A stretch of DNA of 64,000 nt. It comes from Corydoras sp. C115 (taxonomy: Eukaryota > Chordata > Actinopteri > Siluriformes > Callichthyidae). The stretch is from contig JAFMOC010000077.1 of assembly GCA_019802505.1 (NCBI GenBank), forward strand, positions 875,001-939,000. Reading direction: 5' to 3'. Position numbers and translations under genes: made by a program. Below, in pieces: positions 50,001-60,800 of the stretch; position 1 is the first letter of the stretch, and every line of letters begins with the position of its first letter. The notes under the pieces are model-generated. The model saw only the letters and a list, made by a program, of their open reading frames with translations. It ran no database searches and was not told where the DNA came from.

Positions 50001-51730
50001 CAGAATTGACAGGGGAAAGGCAAATATAAACAGTCAAAGCTCAGATCGAGCTGCGTTTCTGCATTTCATAAGCTACAACAAATCTCTAAATTTAATTCCA
50101 TAAAAACAGCACCAAAGCACACAAACCTAAAAATATGCAAATAAATGTAGTGTCTTAAGTCTTAGATCATCGAGTCGCACTAAACTTACAGTGTGACAAG
50201 AGATAAGTTTACTGGTTACAAATGGTTACAAATTATTTTGTCATATTTATCAATATTATACAGAAAACACAATTAAAATAATTCATTTTACATTGCAGCT
50301 TTACAGTGTTCTGAGCCTGAATGTCCAAAGAGAAAGCTGAAGAGACTCTTTGGTATGGTTTTTAAGAAAGAAACCTTGAGAGGACCAAGATTCAGTGGGG
50401 GACTCATCCTCTTTGAGCAGCCGGGCAACATCAACAGTGTAGGACACCCATGTACAGATTGTGCATTAACCAAATTTAGAAAACTAGATCAGTTTATTGA
50501 TTTTACAAAATCGTTTTCTAATTACTTTTAAAAGTGTTTTTAGAAATATGACTATAAACAGAATCTATGATTTTATTCAGTTATTGACCCTGGGTCTGAG
50601 AGGTAATAAAACACTTGTTATTTTTCAAAGCCATTTAAAGCCTGTTTAAAACTACATTTTTAGGAACATACCTAAAAAACGAAATATCCTGCGCACTAGA
50701 GGGTTGAGGTAACAGCAATCACCCATTACAATTGTCTTCTTTCGTTTGTCTGGATCTTTTGATGTGTACTGCATCAGGAAGAACACAGCTTCTGTCACGG
50801 TTATCTGCAACAGCATAAAGTAAATACAGCTCAGGAAAGAAACGCATATATAGAGAAGGCAGGGATTACTTTTTATGTGTATAACAATAATTTAGTCATC
50901 AGGTAGATGTTTTGAACAGTGGTTATAATTCAAACAAATCCACTAAAGCTCGATCTGTAAATCATATGCATCACACATTCTCCTTAATTTTCAGCATTAG
51001 TACAGCTGGGCTGTAAGGCAAGGAATATAATTGTCTAACAACAAGAAATTGCAGCAGTCATCCATTTTAGCGTGGGCAACTGGAAGCCTTATAGCATTTA
51101 TCCTGTGATCTGAAGACAAATATGAAGATTCATTTCTACAAGGTCTTCCATAGTTGGCAGGTATTCTTTTAGCTCTGGGGAAATATTCTGTTGATTTAAG
51201 ACTGCACATATGCTTATGATTGTGCCTATAAAAGGAAAACAAAGAAAAAAATCTTAATTATAACTATTTCTATAACTATATATTGTCTTATATGAAGTGT
51301 CTCTAATTTTAAGTGTATTTGAATTTTAAGTGTATATAATAATTATTTTGTAACGTTCTCATAAAGGATCAGAAAATAAAACTTTTGGCAGTTTTTTTGC
51401 AGTTCTTTATGCTGGCCCAAAAATCTCCATCCTGGGATGACTCTAAACAGTCTTTTTATTATAATTAATATATTATTATGTAATATGTTCCAGACCAACA
51501 AAATGCTAAAATGCTTCTGTCACTTGCTAAGGATCAGATAATCAAGGACATTTTTTATAAGGTATACATAATTTCTGACACAGTGTTTTTCGAATTTTTG
51601 GCCTAGTTTCTATGAATAAATAATGTATTTTGCCATGTGTTGTTTTTCATCTAGGAAGCAGATTTGCTTTTCCTTAGGATGTCTTTATTGAGTATTTTTT
51701 GCATATTTTTTGTGTCCTTGTGTATATTAG

Positions 51731-51828
<98 letters not shown>

Positions 51829-54800
51829 GATATACACACACAGTCATGGCCAAAAGTTTTGAGAATGATCCAAATATTAATTTTTACAAAGTGTACTGCT
51901 TCAGTTTTTATAATGGCAATTTGCATATACTCCAGAATGTAATAAAGAGTGATCAGCTTAACAGCAATTAATTGCAAAGTCAATATTTGCCTAGACAATG
52001 AACTTTATCCCCCAAAACACATTTCAACTTCATTGCAGCCCTGCCTTAAAAGGACCAGCTAACATCGTTTCAGTGATTGCTCCATTAACACAAGTGTGGG
52101 TGTTGATGAGGACAGGGCTGGAGATCAATCTGTCATGATTAAGTAAGAATGACACCACTGGACACTTTAAAAGGAGGCTGGTGCTTGGCATTATTGTTTC
52201 TCTTCTGTTAACCATGGTTATCTCTAAAGAAACAAGAGTTTCGCAGCTAGAAAGATTGCACCTCAGTTAACAATCTATCGCATCATCAAGAACTTCAAGG
52301 AGAGAGGTTCCATTGTTGCCAAAAAGGCTCCAGGGCGCCCAAGAAAGACCAGCAAGTCTCTTAAAAGTGTTTCAGCTGCGGGATCGGGCTACCAGCAGTG
52401 CAGAGCTTGCTCAGGAATGGCAGCAGGCGGGTGTGAGTGCATCTGCACGCACTGTGAGGCGGAGACTCTTGGAGCAAGGCCTGGTCTCAAAGAGGGCAGC
52501 AAAGAAGCCACTTCTCTCCAGAAAAAACATCAGGGACAGACTGATATTCTGCAAAAGGTAATTTGTAACTTAGAATTACAAATTTTATGGACAGAGTAAT
52601 CAGCAAAGAAATTAAAAGAAAATCAAACCATTGTGATTGAATTGGTTAGGATAAACAATAAAGGGCTGAAAGTATAAATAATTTGTGGCATAAAATTTTT
52701 ATAAACACTGTATGTGCACAAACATAGTCCATAGTACTGAAACAACGTAATTCCAACGTAATTCCAAGGCCACAAACTCGCTGTAGTGCTAAATGCATAA
52801 ATTATATTAATTATGTCATCTTATCGAAGTTAAAAACACTGATACTTTTATTTGCAAAGACATTATTATATTGTTATAAATAAACAGTTTCCATTTGTTT
52901 TTCCTGTTTATTCCCCCTACTTTTTTCTATTTTAGTAGTATCTAATTAGCCCTCCCACTGCTGCTTCTCTGCTGTCCCTGAAGCACCACAAAGATGTCAC
53001 ATGCTTTCTCCATCACATATGCAGCCTCTTTACCACCTCAGCAGCAAACTTATGCAAAAAGCTGAAGGACACACAAGGAGGCATCACACTCAATCTTCCT
53101 GTGTTACATTTCATTAAAGTTGCTGCCTTGAACAGACATCGCAGATTGTGGGATTAATAGCCATTTTCAGCTATGTTTTTGTAGCCATTTTATGATTTTT
53201 TAGCTCATCAAGCTGTTGCTTACTGCACAGTGAGTGTTGAGCATAGAAATTTAGGCCCATGCATCACTTGGTTATCACACATCAGTGGAAACCAAAAGTC
53301 ACAGCAAACCAGGTGTGTTTAAATGCAATAGTTCATCATTTGATCACAGCTTAATGCTATATGTGAGCCACACTTGGTCCAATGTGAAATAAACTTAAAT
53401 AAAACAGGTTGTTCTGGTTCCTAAATCTGATTGGTTGAGCCATTTGTCCATCCATGATATTACTGATAATGCACACCTCTGACAGCTTCACATTCATATC
53501 AATGTGTGATATACTAAACATTATTTTAAATCATATACCATTAAAAGAAATACAGATTAATATAAACAGCAAGATGATTCCCCAGCACGAAGCCTGTAGC
53601 AGCTGTTGTTTATTAACTGTGTTAATTTGGCTACTAGATGGCATTTTTTGATAGGTATAGAAACTGGTATTATATTACTCAGCAATCAGTGTTCACTTTA
53701 AAAACCGTTTGTTTTTAGTAAACACATATATTAATCAAAGTTATTTTTTAATTATAGTGTGTTTGTAAGCAATAAGGCACTCAAGATTGTGCATTATTGT
53801 GTCGTTACACATCTTTCCCAAAATTTATTCAAAATAATACATGCCCTCTCATACAGTATTGCTTGAATGATTCACATATTCCAAAGCATCATGATTCACC
53901 TCTAGTAAAGATTTAATAGTGATACCTGCAAGTAATTTTAGTCCTAAGTTTGTAAGTAAGTTTCCAACACCTTGTAACCAATGTGTGCCATCAATTCATG
54001 TGGCAAGTGGCCCAAAAAAAAGAGAAATGTGGACCAGAATACATTATCTTTAAACTTAAGTAATGGTGTGTGAATTGATCATTCTGATATCATTTTAAAA
54101 AAACTTTAGTATACAAATCCTTACAAAGCTGATTCAGTTTTAAAAAGGTTATTGGCATTTATTTATATAATGTTTCAACATTATAAAAAGATTACTAATT
54201 AATAAAGACTTTACCTGGACTCTTACAAAACCTTAATACTTCTATTTTTAGACATTTGGTTTGGAGACTTTAACCCATCCGTGCAATGAAACACACACAT
54301 ATACACACACTAGTGAAGTAAGCACAGGTGCCCAGAGTGGTGGGCAGCCTTGTACATGGCGTCCAGGGAGCAATTAGAGTAAGGTGCCTTGATCAAGGGT
54401 ACTTCAGCTATGGTAGTTTGTGAGACCGGGAATCAAACCAGGGACTTTCAGGTTGCAAAGCTGTTTCCTTAACCACAAACCTACAACTGCCCCTACAGTT
54501 CTGATTATTGATGATTAAGAATTGTTTTTCCTACAAATTCAAGTAACATGGCTTAAGACTTAAATTTAGTCACACCCACGGTCTGTGGAGTTTGTATATA
54601 TGTCATGTGTGACTGGTAAAATATTTTATTGTAGTGTGTCTGAAGAATATATTGCATGTTCCTGTTCACGAACATTTTCCTCTTTCCACTTATTTCCATT
54701 ATATTACTTCTCATATTTCCCCATTACATTGTGCTATTGCCTCACAAGTTTCATGTTTTACCCTTCCTCTTTTTTTTATCTTTCCTCTTCTCTTTGTCTT

Positions 54801-57800
54801 TTTTGCATCACTTTATGTTATGATCCGGCTGCATGTCTACATTCTGTGAATTATTCTTTTTGTCTTTAAATAAATTTCAATCATTGCGGTCTCGACCACC
54901 TCACTGCCAGCCGGAGGGTGCAGTATGACATAGTTATAGATCAAGTAGATCAGCTGACTGAGGGTTTCAAGTGTTGTGCATTCAGGCATATTTTATTCTC
55001 ACTATTGTAAAGAGCAGTCATTTATAAATTCTAAATGTAGTCATCATATCAGCTTCCATAATTCTGTACTTTCTCACATAATCTCATTAATAAGGCATTT
55101 TATTGCTTTTATAACTATCTATGATTTGTATAAATGAATAAAAACATGCTACCAATGTACGAGATCAGCAGGTACAAATGTTTTATGTAAATGCATTGGA
55201 AACAAAAGTAGTACTACCTAACTGTTCTCTGCAAACAATATGCTGTATTGAGGCACTAGCACTAGTTATTCACTAAGAGTTTGGTTACACCTCTCCAGCC
55301 TTCAATTAAATCCTAAGCATTGAAAAAGCATGTGTGAACATTTGGTAGTGCTTCTCCACACTGTGTTGATGAGAGGATCCCAGGTGTAAACAGACACTAT
55401 TTTCTGGAACTAATGAAGAGGAAGCAACATGCTGATTATATTTCCAATCCCCCCTCCCAACAGTGTTGCTTTAAAAACCTGAGAAATAAGCATTATGCAT
55501 GCTTACACTATATGACTCTTTGTTTCAAATGAATCAGAGGTTTAAATATAGCAGAAATGTCATAATTATACTAGACAAAAACAAACCCTAAAAACTGTGG
55601 CTAACTGTTAATATCAGAATTGTGTTTGCTTCAGCCAGTCTTTTAGTGTTTTCACAGAAATTCAGTATGATATTTGAGTCACCCTTAAATGCTCTGGCAT
55701 ACTGAAATGCTAATCCTTGGAGAAATTCAGAAATTCATAAACCGGGTCATTTACATAAGGTCATAAATAAATTAAGCCCCGTGGGACACAACAATCAGGC
55801 CAACACAATTTCAACACAATCAAAGCATAATATATGTGAAAAATCAAGTTTGTTTTCCTGGCGAAATGAGTTGCTGAACTCACTTGTGTAATTTTCATTC
55901 ATCACTTAGAACATTCCAAGCATTTAACAGACAGATGTCTAGCAAGTCTGTATATACTGTATAACAAGGCCCCGCCTTCAAAGACTGCATATAGGAATGT
56001 TAATGTCTTATTAACTCTGAAGATATAAGCAGATGCACCATTGGCTCTATTGGCTGAACAAACAGATGGTCAATGTTGATGTTTTAAATCGGACAACACT
56101 AGAATATGCTGCTTCAAATTCAAAAATGTTATTAAGTGATGTCATCTGTCGTTAAAATACGAAAGTAAACTGCTGAACTGGGATGGCACGGTGACTTAGT
56201 GGTTTGCACGTCCGTCTCTCGGCACTGGGGACCCAGATTTGAATCTCGATATAGATGGAGTTTTCCCCATGTCAACAAGGGTTTCCTCCTGGTTCTCAGA
56301 TTTCCTCCCATAGTCAAAAAACATGGATTAGTGGTATATTGGCTGCTTTAAATTGCTCCTATGTAGTGTGTTTCTGTGTTGCACTTGGTAGGCTGGTAAT
56401 TACAATTAATGTGATTCATCTATTCTTTGCCATAAAGTTGCACTTGGTAGGCTGGTAATTACAATTAATGTGATTCATCTATTCTTTGCATTTACTACTA
56501 GTTCCATGTACTCTGTTCTATAAGGATCTGGTCCACACAGAACAGGTATTATTTAGGTGGTTAATAATTTTTTAGCACTGCAGTAACAATGACATGTTAG
56601 TGTGCAAGTATGTTTGTGTGTTAGTATATGTGTGGGTAAAATACGATCAGTCACAGCAGTGCTGCTTACGTTTTAACTAACTTACTGCGACTTGAGTGAG
56701 GATAGTCCACCAACAAATAATGTCCAGTCATCAGTATCCTGCAGGCAGTATACTATGAGCACTGATGAAGGATTGGAGAATAGATTGAGACATGGCGGGA
56801 CACAATGAGGACCAGGGGCATGTGTGTTAAAACTACATTTAATTACAGCTGCTGGCTGGTGTCTTTGCCATTTCTGTCCACGTCACTGCTGCAAACACAC
56901 TCCCAGCTGCATTTCCTGCCCCAACACTCAAAGACTGCACACCGATCATTGGCGGCACCTTGGCAGGTGCACTAATCACCTCTAATTACAATCCATTGCC
57001 ATCTAAGCAGCCTTTCTGCCCTCGTGTCCCTATGCTCCTGCCACAACGACTAAAACAAATTGTGCAACAGAGACACGATCACTAACTTTTCATCCATATG
57101 GTGGAACAATAAGATAGATGTGGTTAAAAGAGTATACAATAAATAAATACAGTGTTGAAACGCTCCAGCACTAGGGTGACTGACAGTTCTATTTCTGTTT
57201 GAATGCAAAAAAATAATACATCAGTTTTTTCTGCAACTTCTTGGTACTAAGTCAATAAATAGTAATGTGTGATCTAAACTGCCATATACAAAAGCATTTT
57301 CAAGTTACAGCAAAATAACTAGGTTAGCATTAAAAATACACTAAACTTTAAAGGTATGGTCGATGTAATAGTATGGATGTACGGTTTCAATCGCATTAAG
57401 CTTCAAATCATACTACCCTGATCTAAGTAGTGTAAGATTAATGATGCAGGCTGTAGTTGTGTTCTGTTTATATCACAGGATCAGGTTTACCCTGTAATAC
57501 TACTGTGCTAAGGCAAGCAGCTCCCACACTCATTCAGGATATTTTGAGCCAACATGTTTGACTTACCTACTGTGAGCCATGAGTCAATTCAAAAACTATA
57601 ACACACAGGCGTACATGTGCTGTGTGTGTGTGTGTGGCGTACATGTGCTTGTGTTAGTTAAAATTTTTTTGTGTTAACTCAAAAAATACACAATAGTTAA
57701 GTACTATGTACAAACCACAGATACCAAACAAAGTCTACAATTATAGTACAGTAAGCTGTTTTGTACTAAAAGCAACCACATTTAACTCAGTGAGCAATGC

Positions 57801-60800
57801 AGTACCGACTCATTTTCCACTTGCTGCAGAATAAGAAAATGCAGCACTGCTGTTTTTATTGGAAAGCGGTGCAAGTTTAGGGGTTCATGTCACTCACTAA
57901 ATACACTGCTTGAATCAGTTCAGCACTTTTTATAAAGTAGACTAATAAATTTTACAAAATTATCTGCTAGGTCCATAAAATCATTTTGAAATATGTCCAT
58001 AGCGTGCCCATATTCAAATTACTCAGCCTATTAGAGTGGCAAAAAGAGCAGCATTATCCACCATCCTTTTATGACTCATTTGCCAGCAATTTTCCAGTTG
58101 GTAATATATTTGCTCAAATGAGAAATGTCACATAAATGTAAACTGCTAATTGTTCAACATTTTTGATGAAGAAAACAAGCACTAATATACCCCACAGACA
58201 CAGACCATTAAGGTCAGGTATGCAATAATGCTGCAACTCTTCAGTTATTTTATAGATGGTAAGATGGGAAGTGACCGAAACTAAAGAGCCTGCGATATAT
58301 TTTACTCATCTTTTAGGGTTTAATAACAATAGAAAAAGATTTAAAATATGCACACGATGTATTAAAAAGCTAATAAAAACTTAAAAAAAAGCTTTGCATT
58401 AGGTCATTTTGCAGGTTCTTTTACCCAATGCCACTAGATCATTGGGGTCAGCCATACAGCCACCCTTGAAGCACAGTTGGTTAAGGGCTCTAGCATTTGC
58501 ATTAGGCCATTTCTCCAATCAAGTTCAAGTTTATTAATTTATATAACATGTTTTACAGCAGTACATTTTCTCAAAGCAGCTTTACAGTTTTTCCTCCCTG
58601 AACATCCAAAAAGAAAGCGGCAAGAAAAAAATGCCCTCCTAAACTCCAATCTCCGATTTTTTTTCTACGACTTCTGTCTTCAAAATACCCATTAAGGTGG
58701 CAAGGTGGCTTAGTGGTTAGCATGTTCACCTTACAGTGCTGGGGATCCATGTTCAAAACTCCCCGTGTCCGCGTGGGTTTCCCCCGGGTTCTCCGGTTTG
58801 TGTTTGTGTGTCCGTGTGAGTGTGTGTGCCCAGCAATAGATTGGGTGTATCTGTCCAGTGCCCGAAACGTTCTCCCCTGTATGGGGAGGGGGCATGGGGA
58901 ACCCCTATCCACGATTCATGTAGAGGATTAAGTGGAAGGTAATGAATGAATGGAAATACCTATTAACATGTCTTTGGAATATTTGAAATAGAAAGCCCTG
59001 GGAAAATCCCTTACAGACAGAGGAAGGACATGAAGAAGCGCCTGTGCCCCCGCAGGAACTGAGAGAGACAGTTGCAGGTAGATATTTTTTAGTGTCAACA
59101 TTATTTCAGAAAAATAATCTAAACACAAAAACCAGCACCTGTAAAAGCGTGAAACCTGCACATCCCAGTATCACGTTTTTACCATGGACAGACTCAAAAT
59201 GTTATTACCAACATAAAGGTTTTAAATGTCTGCTACTACAGGTACTATAATACATTTGTTTTTATCCTGACTTACTACAATACTCAATCTATTTCAGTTA
59301 GTCTAAAACCACTGGAACAATGTTTTTTTTAACTGCACAAAGGGCAAAGTCAAATTTGTAATGATTTTTTAACATTTTACTAAATATAATAATTACCTCA
59401 GAAAAAATGCTCTAAATACTGCATAAAACACTGCTGTATCTGATCCACTGATTCCAGCCCGATACACCAACACACTACGCTATGTTAGCATCCCTGCAGT
59501 GTCGAGAATCATCAACTATCTACATAATACCCGTCCTGTAGGAGTTACTTAGGGGATGATTTTGAGCAGTGTAAAAACAAGGTAAAAGGGGAAAAGCAAA
59601 GATCCTCCAAGTGTGGAGATACTGATATATTACATTTCATGTAATGGCTGAACTGCACTGTGCACTGATACAGTAAGTAAGGCTGATACAACATGTAATA
59701 ATTGTAGACATAAGGCAGTAATCTTTTGGCCAATCTTTGTATGTAATTAGTATTATCTATACTGATCATTACACAACATTTATTCATTTAGCAGACCCTT
59801 TATCCAAAGCAACCACAGGTCAGAAGTTAAGGAAAAACAATGTTGTCGATGTTTAATATATTGTCAATGTCAATGTTTAGCCCTTATTCGAGGTCCTTAA
59901 CTCAATTCTGTAAAAGAAGACCTCTGGAAATTAGTCCTTTAAAATTCTGTGAATAATAATCAGTGGTACAATAATGGCTACAGGTAACATACAGATCATT
60001 AATATTGATGTTTTAGCCTATCACAAGCTACTTAAATAGATCTAGGCCAACTGGACAGAAGAAAGCATGTCAAAAAAGTTTTAGGATGATTTATTGCTAC
60101 TTCTGTTTCAGAAAAAGCCTTTATGTAGATAGGTGGTTGAACATTTTGGGCAGCAGTTACACCTATATTGGAATTGCAGTTTTACATTTAGGCAGGGGCG
60201 GCACGGTGGCTTAGTGGTTAGCACGTTCGCCTCTCAGCGCTAGGGATTCCCGGTTCAAATCCCCATCTGGGTGGAGTTTCCATGTCCTCCCCGTGTCTGC
60301 GTGGGTTTCCTCCGGGTTCTCCGGTTTCCTCCCACAGTCCAAAAACATGGATCAAGTCGATTGAATTCTCAAAATTGCCCCATATAGTGTGTCTGTGTGA
60401 GTGAGTGTGTGCCCAGTGATGGATTGGCGCCCTGTCCTGGGTCTATCTGCCCAGCGCCCGAGATGTTCTCTCCTGGATGGGCATGGGGAACCCCACCGTG
60501 ACCCTAATAGAGGATAAAGCGGGAGATAATGAATGAATGAATGAATGAACATTTAGGCAGCTAGAGTAAGAGGCACCGATTAGAATTAGGTGTGTCTGTG
60601 TGAGTGAGTGTGTGCCCAGCGATGGATTGGCGCCCTGTCCTGGGTGTATCTGCCCAGCGCCCGAGATGTTCTCCCCTGGATGGGCATGGGGAACCCCGCT
60701 ACCCTAATAGAGGATAAAGCGGGAGATAATGAATGAATGAATGAACATTTAGGCAGCTAGAGTAAGGGGCACCAATTAGTATTAGGGGGTTTATGGGTCA

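Noticed and set aside
54585..54869. Hydrophobic 94-aa ORF rich in F, Y, S and C
   Set aside because: A pyrimidine-rich stretch gives such translations in several frames; no conserved pattern or gene structure.
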